Assembly: GCA_025024175.1 (NCBI GenBank)
Contig: QCXZ01000042.1
Span: 327,501 to 391,500, forward strand
Length of the DNA: 64,000 bases
Source of the DNA: Rhyzopertha dominica
Taxonomy: Eukaryota > Arthropoda > Insecta > Coleoptera > Bostrichidae
Direction: 5' to 3'
Shown piece after piece: positions 13,130 to 28,400 of this stretch. Numbering within the stretch: the stretch's first letter is position 1; each line of letters begins with the position of its first letter. A model generated the notes under the pieces. It was given only the letters and a program-made list of their open reading frames with translations, ran no database searches and was not told the origin of the DNA. The position numbers and the translations under genes are program-made.

Positions 13130-13439
13130 TGGGTTAATGTCTCAAACCGCGATAATAACCGGCGGTACGGCGGTAGCGTAGTTTGCAACCAACTCGCGGC
13201 GGAGCCAGTGGCAGTTTCGGTCCCATAAACTCGCTCGTGTCTTTGGCATTATCGAATCAAATAAATTTTCTGGGTCGATTTCATGACAGAAACTGCCGGT
13301 CAAATATACATTTCAACCCCATAAGTCTAATAAATTGAGGTCAAAACGACTTGTCTTGCAAAAAGCATGCTCCACGTGACAATGTTTACAAACTAGCGAT
13401 CACGTGTTGTTAGGGCAGTTTGATTTTTTAACAAAAAAT
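13130..13439 (+). promoter_or_regulatory. Putative promoter and 5' UTR of the TSP1-trypsin gene
   Basis: A GC- and CpG-richer patch (CCGGCGGTACGGCGGTAGCG and following, 13155-13230) lies 200-300 bp before the signal-peptide ATG, against AT-rich surroundings. Such patches are common around insect start sites. No TATA box or initiator was assigned. Confidence 0.35.
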
Positions 13440-16400
13440 ATGTGTGTGCTCCGATGTGCTCTTGTATTAACTTGTGTGCTTGGTTTTACGCTTGGTAGTA
13501 AGGTGAGTACATGTTTTCTTCATTGTGGTAATTTGCTCTATTAATTTCGGTGGTGTTGAAATCAACCTTTTTGAACAGCTGTAGTTACTGCTAATGGATA
13601 CGCTAAACAAGTAAAAATATGCAAGGTAGTTTTTGTGTTGCAATCGTAAAGTGCTTAGATACTGAAGGCGCTTTGTGGGTCTTGAAAATGTACCCAAATT
13701 AGCTAATTACGGGGTAAAAGAAGATTATTTTTTTAAGGCGTGCACAACTAAGTTTGTGAATACAGATAACAAAACAGTCGATCTGTTATCAAGTTTAATA
13801 ATAAAGATTTCATCACCAAGACTGTTTCGGAAAAGATATACAAATAGAGCTATTTTCTAAGAAAGACACGTACGGCAAGTTGATTCATCATTTGTAACAA
13901 AAAGAAAACACCTTTCCAAAGCTTATCAATTTTTAATCGTCAGCTTCTGTAACATGTATTTGTAATTATTTCCAAGAATAAACTACACTGTGTAATCTTT
14001 TAAGATAAAGGATTTTTTACTTAAAANAATTGTAATGCATTCTCTCTACTACCTTGTCAAACTGATGAGAATATGCTTGGGTATTAGATGTTCACAAACG
14101 GTGCTGTTTTCAGCAAGGTGATATGAAAATTACTTGAGGCGACGCATTATTGGAAGGATTCTGCATCAAGAACTATAAGAATTTCAAACTAGAAGTCATA
14201 ATTGCATGCTTTATGTGCATCATTGTACTAAAATCATAATTTTACCTTATGACTCCGGTTATTCCACTGCTGAATTTTTCAAGCTATAAGGGGTTAATTA
14301 ATTTTAAATGCACAACCAAAGATTATTGCTTTATCATTTTCACTTTAAGTTCATTGTCACACTGTGCTGCGTTTCAAAATGTGCACACTCATTCTTTGAG
14401 TTATATGAACTTGCCGATAATCGAAGAGGTGTAAGAACTATGCTATAGACAGCTCATATTATTAATATTAAAATGTCTACAAAAATAAAATACTATAAAG
14501 TCAAATCGAAATTCATTACCTTTGATTAACTAGTTTCAGGTTATTATGAAAGTGCAACAAGTTAAGTAGTTCATGGCGTCATTATTTTTTCTTTGCTAAC
14601 GGTTTTTCTTAGCCATATTTATAATTTTAAATTATATCTATAAAAGTAATTTAATTGGTGTTAACATCGTATAATTGCAACCTGTAAAACCAGACTGTCC
14701 CGTTAACATTTTTGGGATACTTTGTTACCTTACACAATTTATATAACTCACATCAGAGTCGATGATACGTAAATAATTTTTCTTTATAAATATGTACCGT
14801 GGTAAGAACGCCAGGTTAACAACAGCTGCCTGCATATCATTTTTCTTTCCCAGAATGTACAACCTAGGTTCACTTGAATTAGATAGCTCAAATGTTAACC
14901 TCTCTTGTGAATAAATTAAAATGCTCGAACAGTGCTCAGGGTTATCTTGCGTTATGATTCGAAGCATTTAGCAAGATGCATGTGGTTTTATTTAAAAACT
15001 ATTTACTTTGTAGAACACAGTCATTTTGAAGACTACACTTTCTAAACAAAGAAAAAGGCAAAATGGGTTAAATAAACTGAACCCCTTACAACACAGTCTT
15101 TGCTACGAGTTTAACGTTTTGAGAGATAATTGAATAAGGCCAAAATAAGAACACAAATTGTTTTACTTCCAGCATCGGGTGATGACCAAGTTTGATCTAG
15201 AAGTGGTCTTAACCTTAGACTTTAGCACTGACACTTTCCAATATTATCAAGAGGTACAACATACATATATACGCATTTGACTTGGTTGACGCACTCAATC
15301 CTTATAGGACTCTTTAAGCATACCTGTTGCGTTTGGATTTCACTTGTGAAATTCACATTTACTGACTAAGATTTTACACGTGTTCTGCATATTTCTTTCT
15401 GACAAAGCATATAAATACGCTGTGGGTCTTACTTGGTATAGAGCAATGATTCATGATTGCTTTACTGGGTAGAAGTACTTCTTCCACACATAGTTTGATG
15501 AAGTTACTGGACGTTAAAGATTCGTTTTATGTAAGTGAACACTCATTATGGCTTGTTTGGAAAAATAATGTTTGCATAATGGATAGTTATCGTTAGATAG
15601 ACATATCGAAAAGATAAATCCATCTGGAGCAACCTTACAGATAAATAATTAGTTTTCATAATCCGTTATCTGTAGAAGGACAGTTTAGCTTTTAAAGGAT
15701 ACATCAGTGTAGGTACGGTCAGCGTCATTAAATAAAGATTTCCTATGTTCGTCAGAGAATACAAAATTCCCACAATTCTACACTCAGTAGTTAATGAAAA
15801 GTGCAATTAACCCAGAAGACAGTCTATAGCAGTTGTCCCAAGAGGTGCATTCAATTCCTATTTCAGAAATACTACAAGTAGGACAGATAATTTAATAAAA
15901 CTGTAAATGTTGATGATACACGTAAATACGTGCAAATGCCTGAAAGAGGAAATAAGGCTAAAATGTCAACAGAAACACACTAAAAAAATATAAGAGTGCA
16001 GGCGTACGTAGTATACTACGTAAGCAGCAAATTCGCGCAAAAGAAATTATGCTGTAACGCTGTGACATGCAAAAGTTGAATGCGAATACCATTAATCAAT
16101 AGACGTATACAGTACTACAAATAATTAATCAAGCTGATAAGGGGATATTTCAATGTCACCGGAAGTACAATTTGCTATACACTTTTCAAAAAAGTAATGT
16201 GATAAGAAAAAGGATATCTTATTTAGAGAAAGAACATCTGGTAAATACGACCTTGATATTTTCGAAATTATAAATTCAACCAGCAAACTTTTGCAGTATT
16301 ATTTTTAATTTCCACCAAATAGGAGGCCTGTTAAATAATGTTATATGATGCAGCACAAGATTTTTTCGGAGTTGGTAATTTTATTAATCCAATGATTGGT

Positions 16401-19400
16401 TGGTGTTTTCGGTTTTTTAATAGAATATCATGGTTACCAGGGATTAATCACTAATGTGTTCTGAACCTTCCGCTGAATCTAAATGTATAATGCATTACTT
16501 TTATAACGCTTCCTCATTACTACTTGGCATTTAAAAGTGTGCTTAGATGTTTAATATCCACATCACGACTTGCTTTTATGCACTTCTAACCATTTAAATT
16601 TTATTACAATTAAGATGCATTAGTATAAGATGAACTGATCATTACACATTCGACTTTTTTATATAAGAGCTATATATAAGATTACACAAGTTCGGTTAGA
16701 TATTGAAATTTATTAAAATAAATATATTTATACATTAAAAATAAAAAAAGAGTTGCTGTTTTACGGGTGAGTGTATTGAATTTTTATCAAAAGTGGATAT
16801 AGTATTCAGAGTCTCTGGAAAATTATAAACTGCAACAAAAATAATATTCACAAAGAGGTTTAGCAAAAACAGAAGCGCAAATAGCGTTCACCGACGTACT
16901 AACCCACACACATTAAATGCAAGGTACTGTAAACATGCGTCAGAGATGAGAATGAAAAAGCACTGTTGATAAATGTCTTCAGCTCTCATCGCTGCATAAA
17001 TACGGGCTCTCATTTATACAATTATTCTTCATTTGATAAATCAGGAATTAACTTTCTTGGGTTGAAAATCGATGCAGTATAAGAAGACGGTTCAATTATC
17101 GTCATAGTAGTAAACGAAGAAGTTGGATGCAAGTCCACTAACCAAATCAAGTATTGCATCGCAATTCTGATATAATATATAATAATGCATGCGCCTAAAT
17201 GCCTATTAATATTAATGAACGTCTGCAAGACATGTGGTTACACAAGACAAATGGCTGTAAATTAATTGTTTTTGCTACGATGAACCAGGATAATTTAATA
17301 AGGTTCTATTAAAGTTGCGCATATTACTAATTGCTCAAAGGTCATGCTCTCTCTATTCCCTTAAAAGCTTTATCCACGACCACCACAAAAAGAAGGTCTT
17401 CTCATCTCTTAGTACGAGATTTTTTTATACGTAACGAATTCGAAACTACTGTACAACAGACGTCGTTTTGAAATTAGGAACACAAGGTCGGTAATTGATA
17501 TATTAACTGCTAGTAAATATCGTTAAGACCTGTGTGCTTAATAGCTAGTGACAGCTGCAGAATGCAAGGTCTACGTATCCTTAAATGAAAACACTTTCAC
17601 GTTGCTCTAATAAGACTTGCTCACCAGGAAAATTTTCGTTTACCAATTCTTCAAGTCTCTTCGTCATCCTAGAGTGCCATAAATTAGCACTAGACCAAAC
17701 AGCATTTACGACTTTGTCCTTCCAAACATTTGCCTCCGACACTCAAAGGTAAAGCGAAATAGGATATGCTAGATGTCTAAGTCAAACAACGTGGACGCCA
17801 ACTCTTGCTTCTTAATATTTCCGGCTACATCTTGAACAACCCTGAAGGTCAGCCACTTCTCTCCAATACAAAAATTCGTTTCGTAAAAACGTGGTCGCAC
17901 ACAGCGCACTGCTGATGTACTGTGCAAGTGATATAATCTCAGATTCCTGCTGTGCAATTGCTGCCGAGTAGAGACCGCATTTCACTCTTGAAAGGCTGAA
18001 GTATCTTTTGTGTGTATGCATATGAAAAACTGTAAAGCATGCAGGTACCGCAATTAAACTAATCGCAGAAAAGGTAATGTGGCACATTTAAAGTTGTACT
18101 TACAGAATGATTATCCTACTTTGAAATTGTATATGGTTAGCCCAGTATTATGTAGATGTTATCATAACGAAATGTTAAATATAAAGTTAATAATATAAAG
18201 AAATCATCTTTTTGAACTTTCTTATTAGTAGTATATAGATGCCAAGTTCCAATACTTCACATAACAATAAGTTATCCAGTTAACCCAGTTGCACACAATG
18301 TGCTTTAAATAGAAAACTGTATTTATCACTGAACGACATTACTATTTTTATAAGACGTACATATTTCTAAATATACATAGTTGGTACTTGTTGCTTACTG
18401 TATCGAAGTCTGAACTTTATTGGGATTGGTATGTTCAGCATGCGGACTTGCAAGCAAAAAGAGTAATTGCATGCGTACCCTTGGAATTTGCAGACTGAGT
18501 TGTATTTTAAGCTCATAGCTCAGACTGTAGCAGCGTAACCTGGTGGACACAAAATAGTAACGACATTAAGAAAATATACTGTGCGACATTAGAATTGTAA
18601 GATTAAGAATAAATATTTTGCCATTTTACAAAACGTCATTTGTATACAGGCTCTCACTGGATATGGAAATGAAGACAATATAGTTTCTTTTTAAATTTGT
18701 GCTTTGTGAAATTTTTTAGTTATGGAAATCGAAATCTAATAGCCATAAGGTAGCAATATAAGTTGAACTGTGACGATGTGAAAGGAAAAGGCACCGGCCT
18801 TTAGGAAAACAGTAGGCAGATTTAACTGTTTACCATAGATGACAGCTAATATTTTAGTGTAGGTTGTAAAATCACTGTCCGCGCAGTAATCATAATTTTA
18901 CATGAGATTTCTTATGAATAACGTTTAATATGCATTCACACAAAAACGCCTTTCTATTAAAGTTCCACAAGTTCAATATTTACTCTAAATCCGAAAAACA
19001 AATTTCGTAAAATAGTTCACCAGATGGTATACACGCTATGTCGTAGGTGCGATGCGGTAACCTAACGGGGAGTGATTTATTAATTGTAAGGTTATTAGTC
19101 TTTAGATATCCAACTCTTTCATCTCTAAAGTCCATATGGTAGGGTCAATTTATATCAATTTGCGTGCTGTCCTTAATACGAAATTTTAAGGATTTTTTAA
19201 ATCTTCACGTTTACTTTGTACTCCAACTTGTTCTAAATTGGGTACCTATTCTCTAGTTTGTTTAGGTAGCACATAAACCAATTTATTGTATTGCCCTAAT
19301 TTTAACACTTCCTAGTGTTTAGGCAAACACCGTTATAAACGCTAATCCGATATTTGTTTATCGGGAAGACTACAAAGCAACTCAAACATTGGAAGTGGTT

Positions 19401-22400
19401 CGATTTTATGTATCACTTTGAATATTCAAACTTTACATTGACACCCTGGAGAGCGCACTGTTTGTTGACTAAATTTACACCACAAAGAAACATATTTACA
19501 TTTTCAAGCAAATAAGATGGATTTTCTTAGATTAGGGCAGTTGCAGCGTTGCAGCATAAGTTCTTGATATATTAAGAAAGATAAATAAAGGTGCAATATA
19601 TCAGTAAAAGTGCAAGGAAACTCTGGCGTAAAACTATCTTAACTGTAAAGTTAGCATGCATTTAGGCTGTATAGAATGCCAGTTATGTGATTTTACAGCA
19701 ATATGTACGTCATAGATTTGTTGCTCAAGAAGCTATTAAATTCCGAAATCAGTATTTTTAATTCCCGAAAAGCCTTGACTCCATAAATAAGTCACAGCGT
19801 GATATCAATTAAAAACAGGAACTTTGAAAAATAAACTGCACGCATCTTTATTTGTATAAGCTATAACTACCGGTATCCAATTAGATTCTGCATTGGCTGC
19901 GTACTAGCGTCGACATTTGAAGCAAAAAAGCGGTTTTAAAGATGTCAGGCATAATAAATAGTGGCTACCTCAAAAACCTGCGGGAAATCCAGTAATTGCA
20001 TAATCACAAGAGACGACATACATATTTATGAATGGAAGTGTCTGCAGGTATGGGCGGGTCAAATTTCAATGGAAAGTTGATTAGTAAGTACGGTAAGCAG
20101 TAGCACTGTCAACTTGCATAGTTTTCAATTTTAAAATTGCAAACATTTGATGTTTTTAGAAAACAGTATCGTAGATTAAAATTTTTAACTTCGAAATAGT
20201 CCTAACAACAATTAACAAAATTTGCTAATACGGCTAGCGAAAAAACAATTAACTATTTTTTAGTAACCACAGCCTTATCAAAATATCACCGGATTTTATG
20301 CTTTACGAATCTGGATGTATAATTTATTGCAACCATTAACTGTTTTTTCATTTCTTTTTGACCACCATTTCTTCTTAAACAATCAATAAAAATAGCTTTC
20401 TAAAACAAAAGCTCTCTTGTGGAATATCTGTTTAGAAAATGTATGTATACTGCATTATATGGAAATGCCTGAGTAAAAAAAAAAATTAGAATCAAAAGTG
20501 GTTTAGAAATCCATTGAAAGAAGGCAGATTGGAATATTTGAAGTGATTTAAATTATGTTACTTTAAAAATAATTTAATAGATATAAAAAGATTGACACTA
20601 ATTGCTTACATCAAATATTGCTGAAATATTGACGCAATAATTGTGCCATATGTACTTCATTATCGTTCCAAAACCATTTAAAAAATATAAAGATAGTACT
20701 GACGAAAATGTTTTACGTGGTCATATAAACTCACCTTTGGTGTCTGTTTATATCGGCAAGACGCAGTTACATTCGGTGGCGTAAAATAAATTTCATTCTA
20801 TTAATAGCGGGATAGTTTTTAACTTTTCCTTGTTTGAGTACTATAACCTCGGAATATATGCAAACAATCACAGTCAGAAGTAGCGAAGCTGGGATTAGGT
20901 AAACTGGTAAACACAATTTAACGCTTAACAGTCGTCTCTTTATTGCTGCAAACAAAGCGTTATACTTGCTCCATATGGTGTTCGCTAATAAATTAATATT
21001 AGTATGTATATAACTTTCATTCTAAAATTATGATCGATCTGACTACGAGATGACTTAGATTTGACTCCCTGAAATGTTCAGTGGTCAATAATTTTCTACA
21101 AAAATATGCAAAGCATTGGTAACGTTTGCAGGCAGTTGCCAGTGCCAGACTAAATATACTAAGTACGTATTTATGTTGCCCAGTGTGCGATATAAATGCA
21201 TTATGGTAGACTCTAATCTGCACAGAACATAAATAAGCTAAAATTAGACTTAGCAACTTTGGCATAAAAAGATAATGGTTTATTATAATTGGAGCAAGAC
21301 CTACCTAAGAAAATACTAATAATGTTTTTGCGTTTAATATGATATAGCCATTGAATACTGTTGTAACAAAAATATAAGTGAGCCTTGTAGCAAGGTCTAA
21401 ATTTCAAGGGTTTCAATCTATGAGTACGTTTGTTAAAGAAACGTATACCAAAACACCAGTCACTCGACTTTTAAGATCATGTCGTAATACTGAACTAATT
21501 AGAATACAACGAGCCATTGTTGAAAGCGCTATCTAAAAGTAAATCGTTTGTAAATGCAAAGTGCATTATGAAGCATTAAAATTTCGTAATACAAGATTTT
21601 ACAACGCAGACAAAAATATGTTTGAGACGTAGAAATAAACAAACATCTCCAAATAAAAAATACAAGCGAATGTTCAATGCTTTTTTATTTTTAATCTTAT
21701 TGAATGGAGAATACGATGTTTTCGAATTGTAGGTTCATTAAAAACCTAGCTTAAAGGAGTATTCAGAATATATATTTTAAAATGGTATTCATTTAATAAA
21801 GAAAAGAGTAACCATTTATGTAAAATCGATTAAATATATTAATGAATAATATTCCTTCTTAATTGCCATTAAAGAGAAACGGTCTATGTATAAAAATGGA
21901 TCTAATGAATAAAAACTTTTATAGTAATCTATAATTTTCATTTCCCCATTTATGGAATACTAGATACAAATAGACCTAAAATCGTCATGGACTTATAGAG
22001 GATGTGCCCGTGAGAAATTGTGGGTCAAAATAGACAACCCACGTAATGATGCATTATTGTTTCGAAAATTTATTGCCTACCGTTACAATACTGCTCCGTG
22101 CGTGTAAGAAAGGGGCTTCTTCCGGTTGATTCGATGATGAGGCAATGACACAACTAATGGCAGTGACGAATTAGTATTATGACTGATGAAATGGGTGTAG
22201 AGAATCCTTGCACGGTTGGTTTCCAACGTAATTCACATTCCACTGATTGGGTTCGTTGATTTGGAGCTCAAGGCTTGCTTTTCTTACTAGTGTGGGAACA
22301 AAACTTATTTATTTAAATAAAATTCAATAAATGGGTTTTGTACAGGACACGGGTCGCTATAAAACGTCTGTTAACAAATTACAAGATATTCGATAATTTC

Positions 22401-25400
22401 TTTAATTGAACACCTGTTATGATAGACAACCCATTGCGTTTAAACATTAAACATTTAACGAGCATTATTTTCATTATTTAAGTTTTGTTTGTTACTTTCT
22501 TCCTCGCCGTTAGCCAGGCTTATTTGTATAATAATGTGTAACAGCACGTTGTAAAATTATACCGGTAGCATTTACCGGCAGTCGTATTTGCTAACGAGAT
22601 ATTAAATAATGGGGGTTCTTGACACTGAGATCACAAGTTTCAACGTACTATTTTTAGTAAGAGAACACGAGAATTTACTTTTGTTGCGAACTGTCACATC
22701 TAAAAGTTATATGGAGGTATTGCCTCGTTATATGGTTGGAACGATTTAAATATAGCATTACTTTATGCTTTGGACGCATTCCAAACATTAAACCTTTATC
22801 TTTTAAAGGCTTTTAGCGTTCATTGATCGTAACACTTTTGTTACTTATTCTCCGTTTTCTTCTTCAAAAACTAAACGCTGTTTCAGTACGGAAATGTAAA
22901 TGTTTCTACAGTAAGCCAAATGTAAATATTATTATCTTCTGCAACTGGTAAATATATTCAAAAATAAAAAATAATATAACGAAATAATTCTATTCATTTT
23001 ATGTTGCTGATTCTTTGTGAACCAAATCGGTTAATTATAAATTTTTTCAAGCTGCTCAAGCAAAACAACTGAACATTGCTGTTATACAAATGAGTTAATT
23101 CCATTAGTTAGGTAACACTAATTGCTTATTAAAACACACAAATAGTCCCCAGTCAACAATTAAACGATACCAAAGTTTGATTAACCAGATCATGTTCGTT
23201 TATCCTTCTGTTTTATTTTCAGCTCGAGAAACAAACAGGAAACATTAGCAACGCCACATCAGAAAGGATGTCTGAAAAAGAAGTGGACCACTTTAGAGTC
23301 ATTAAAAGACAGATGTCGGAATCAAACATCACATTTGATAAGAGTGATAAGAGCGAGGCTCTGTTTAGTAAATGGTCGTCTTGGACGAGATGTGAAGACT
23401 GCAAGCAACTCAGAATGAAGAAATGCCTAAATTCGAAATGCCATAGTTCGCGAATTTATGAGGAAAGACGCTGCGACAAGAAGCGATGCAAGAGAAAAGC
23501 TAGACAAAAGGAAAAATTTCGTGTTGTTCAGTTAAAACAGGTATGCATTATTTGCTTTCGATCACAGTATTCGATGTTTTTGACTTCAATCGTTATTGAT
23601 TTCTATCGATAAATGTAGTGTATTCAGTGCTTTTTCAGCATGCACTCAATATCCATATACCATTTGTCGATACATACAAATAAATGCGCCCTTGTACATT
23701 TCCTTTTTCTGCGAAACACAGCTACTAATTTTAGAATTATAATATACAATTTCTGAAGTATAACAGTATGCACATAAATAAAACTTATCACTTATTTCCA
23801 TATCCGTTGTCCAGAGTATTTATAATAAGTTTTAGGGGAGCAGATTCGAAATGGACTACGATTATTCGACAGTATGGAGCAGATGGTCGGACTGGATTGA
23901 ATGTTCGGACAACTGCAGAACATACCGGTACAGAGTTTGCCGAAAACCGGGAAGATGTAGGAAGAAACGTCAGACGCAAAGCGCGTATTGTTACAATATT
24001 AATACTACATGCGAGCATTTCGTACTGAGTTTGTTGAACTCGCCCAGCAGGCGTATGGAAGGTAAGTACAGTGGTATTTATGCAGCAGATCTTTATATAC
24101 ATAAGTAGTGCGATATAGTCACTGTCCAAATTATTTGATTGAGAATGGTAGTTGCTAAGATGTGATTCATTTGGTTTTATAATAGTAGATTTCAAAATTT
24201 AAGAGTTAGAGTTTAGAATATAATTGTAAATTGTATTTCAACACCTTTTTTTACCAGAATTCTTTATAATTAAGTTTTCACATTTGACATAAAAGTAAAC
24301 AATCTTGCATAGTTAGCTAGAAAAGTTGTGAGCTTGAATGCAAAATTTTTTTCGTATCGCAACTATTTATATGCTTTTAATTCTGTTTATTTTATGGCGT
24401 AGAAGATAAGTATTTTAAATTATAGATTCCTCCATTGTAGGCATTCCCGAAAGGTATGAAGTATTCCATTCAATTTTTGTAACGCAAATAAAGATGATTG
24501 TTCTTAAGCTGAAACAAAAAATTTTACAGGTAGAGCCTACCATAAAAAAAGTATTAAAGTTTGAAATATTGTACATTTCGTTGACCAACTTAAGGTTTGG
24601 AAGCTTTGCTGAGTTTCTAATAATAATTTAAGTATGGATATTAAAAATTTGGATAACATATTCAGAAACCATGGATCTATGAAAAAAATATTTTAATTTA
24701 GCCTGCCCTGTGTACATACGCGTAGCTACGTCGAATTATGTTCGTTAGTTGAACCATATCTTTTCAGATCTTTCAACAAACGAAAGATACCATTACGACA
24801 ACCATAATCAACACCAACGCGTTCACTGGAAGCCCAAAAGGTGCGGATGGCCTTACAAGAAAGCCAGTATGCTGAAAATCATAGGAGGTAGGGAAGCACA
24901 AAGGTATAAATGGCCGTGGCACGTCGCCGTCATAAATGTGTACAGGGTAAGTTGCGCTTGTCACTAAAATTCATTACTAAAGCATAAACTTCGTGGCGCC
25001 TTTTGACCTCGTCCCTTGTAATAAAACTGTAATGAAGACACCCTAACCACAATGATTTAGAGAGTCTAAATAAGTAATTCGTGGTGATTAACCACATTTA
25101 TAAAATCAAAATTCAAGAATATATACAACTGACCTCTTTATGCATGTCCCAGAACTGTTTTCAAATCAACAATAAGTTTTTAGAACAACATGAAGTAACA
25201 GCCAGGGAAAACAGTCTCTACCCCTTTCTGAAAAACTTATTTATGGGGCGATTCGAAACAGATTTCAAAAATAAAAACCTGTATTTCCCTCGCGTATGGT
25301 TGCGTTACGTCGATGAAGTTAAGGTTTTTTCATTATAGTTTTATTACAATAGAAAACCCTAAAAACTCTAAATAGTTCAGGGGCTGCTGCAATTCAATTT

Positions 25401-28400
25401 TGTCTATTTGAAGGTACAAGTTTTCAATAATAATGTAACGTTCAGACACTTATTTTGTATATTTCATTATAGCCATTAGTGACCGTTATGGCAGGGACCG
25501 CAATAAGCCCTTGTTCGTTAGATTTATTATTTTAGTCCATGTTTCCATTTCCCGGACGGTCACTATACTTGCTAAGCAAGGTTTGTTTGAGCGGTTCGTA
25601 CAAATTTCAAAACTTATTNCAATATGAAACATATNGCCCCATTTTGGTTTAAATGCAACCGCTATGGCATACCATTACGAAAATTGGCACTTTAGCTGCA
25701 CCAAAAATGGAAAAAAACTCTCAAACAGCGCTCTAAAAACAAACATTTGATCTTATCGCAGCCATCTATTCCACAGGAAGTATTCTGCGCTGGCACTTTA
25801 ATTGCTCCTAAATGGGTTCTAACGGCTGGACATTGCATAAGAAATTATCTGAGAGTGCGTCTCAACGAGCACGACTTGAGAGCATTCGACGGCAGGGAGA
25901 TAGAGATGGTCGTTCACAAGAAGTACCTGCATCCGAAGTTCAACCACCAAACGGTCGACAACGACATTGCGATGCTCAAGCTGCCCAAGGCAGTGAAGAC
26001 TCCGGTGGCGTGTCTGCCTACGAAGCCGCCAGTTCCGGATGAAATTTGCAGCATCATGGGATGGGGAAAACTGGACAGCGATGCTTATTATGGTGCAGAC
26101 GTTCTTCAGGAAGCTACGGTAGGTTATCTGGTAGAATTAAGTGTATTTATAGGGTCATGGCATAATTCCTGCACATATCTAGTTGGCGCTGGTGAAAGAA
26201 TAAATGCTGTCAAGTTATAAAAGTCTATTATTGGGACATCACTTAGCTACATATAGAGTGCAGATAGTTCACTCAATTTACGTGTAAAACATTCAAATTC
26301 AAACAATGCGCGAAATAGTTCAACAGTAACTTGATGGAATAAGCGTTCCAGAGCGTTGGAATAGTGTTAACGACGACCACAGAAGTTTGAGACTTCATAC
26401 TGCTACCGACAACACTTTTGCCGCCATTGTGGCTACAATAATGGAAGAAGACTGCATGGACAAACAAGCAAAGAGACAAGAGATAAATGTATTTGTCTTC
26501 TTTGTAGAAAATTTAAATGATTCCAAAAAGTGTCGACGAGATATGAAAGCGGCGTAATCCTCTTGCACGATGACGCTCGATCGCATAAAGCAGTGTCAGT
26601 CGAAGGAGTTTGCGAGAAGAACTTGCTGTGAATTTCTCCCACATCCCTTGTGCAGCCCTGACATGAGTCCTCCAGATTTCGTTCTGTTTCTCCAGTGGAA
26701 AGGAGAATTTCGTGAAGTTTGATTTATTGACATGGAAGGGTAGAAGCCCTGCAACAGGATGCGTTCTAACTGACATTGCTGCCGAAGCAATAGCAATGTG
26801 TTTTGGATATGCAAGGGGATTATATTGAACGTAATTTTTTAAATATACGTTTCATTTGCGCCAGAAATTTTGACATGACCCTCGTATATGCGTGAAAAAC
26901 GGCCGTAGGATTAATTATGCCCAAGTACTAGTATAGGAGTCTGAAGCATTATATCCAATTGTGTATTGTTTAATAGTTACAGGTATTTCTATAATAGGTA
27001 ACTTGAAAATAAAATGTGGAATAGAAACTTTACGATTTTTGGATTTTAGTGCAAAACCATCGATAAACGACAATTTTCAAATCGGCGTGCTAGATTGCTA
27101 TTTAAAAGAAATCTAGTAACTCCGATCAGAAAACGTACCCATAGTGTATTTGGACGAAACCTGGTACGACACATATGATACTGTTAAAAAAGGATTGACT
27201 GATGAAACTTCAAATGTACCCTTCATGTACCGGCATCTTGAGAAAAGCGCATTATAATAATGCACGCCGGAATTCAAGAAGGTTGGGAGGAAGAAGCTAT
27301 TTTATATTTATATTTTAAGGGACGTATACAAATAAACAACTTTGGAGGTCCCGAGAACAAAAAAATTGTTAAAAAATATAAGATAGATAAACTAAGGAAA
27401 GAACATAGATTTAAAGTAGTGCATTTGTTATCTTATCACTGTTGCATTAACCCCACTGAACTAATTTAGGCACATTTAAAGACCAAGGCTAGAAGACACA
27501 ATAATGCCCCAAAATTCAGCAGCAAAACAATAGATTTGATGAGACCCAGATATCTCTATAAAATATTTCCCTTCAGTTTCGAACCTTCAATTTGAGTACT
27601 TCATATGGCATTGGTGATACAAAGAATACATGTTTCAATAAAGTATATAAATATAGGATAGATATAGAACACAGTCTTTTATGCCTCTTAATCTGCATGT
27701 CAAGTCCCTCTAAGAGTTGTAGGTCTTTCAGTTTTCGATGCTTGCCATTTCTCAATATGCGAGCTGGAGATTCGGAACGTGTGGTGTAAGGACTCGCCTT
27801 CCGTGACATGTTTTCCATGCTCTGCCTGATTTTGGAAGCCCGTTTCGTCCTGGGGCTGATGCTTCGGGGGATCTTGTTGAATATCGTCAGCTGGGCGATG
27901 GTGGGAGCATCCACGTTCTCCAAAGATCCGATGGGGAATTTTTCTATGATGTGGCGTCTGTTTTTGATCACTTTAGTTTTCAGGCTTTGCACGTTCAGGT
28001 CCAGCATGTCTATGACTTTAGAAGCAGAGGGATCCAAGGCATTTTCTAGGTTTTCTTTTTTGATTAGCTTTCTCTTCAGGATTTCTATTTGAATCTTTGA
28101 ATATTTCTTAGGTTTTGGAATGGGGTCCGAGTTGGGTTCTTCTTTTGGAACATCTGTTACGAGCGAGTGTTGTTAAATCGTTCATTACGTCATCTAACGA
28201 CTCCTGTTGGCTTTATCTTTTTGATAGGTTTAACGTTTTTGGGAGTCATTATTTCCGCTGATACTTGGCTGATTATAGCCTCTATCGTTTCATCTATGCT
28301 CAACAGACTGGAGTCTATTTTAACTTTTTTTTCTTCTGAAGAGCTGACCTTTTTGGTCACCCTCTTCTTGGGCTTTTTATCTACATTTTCTTCTACAGGA

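Noticed and set aside
23788..24195. 135-codon minus-strand frame
   Set aside because: It is the complement of the secure TSP1 exon 23836-24061.
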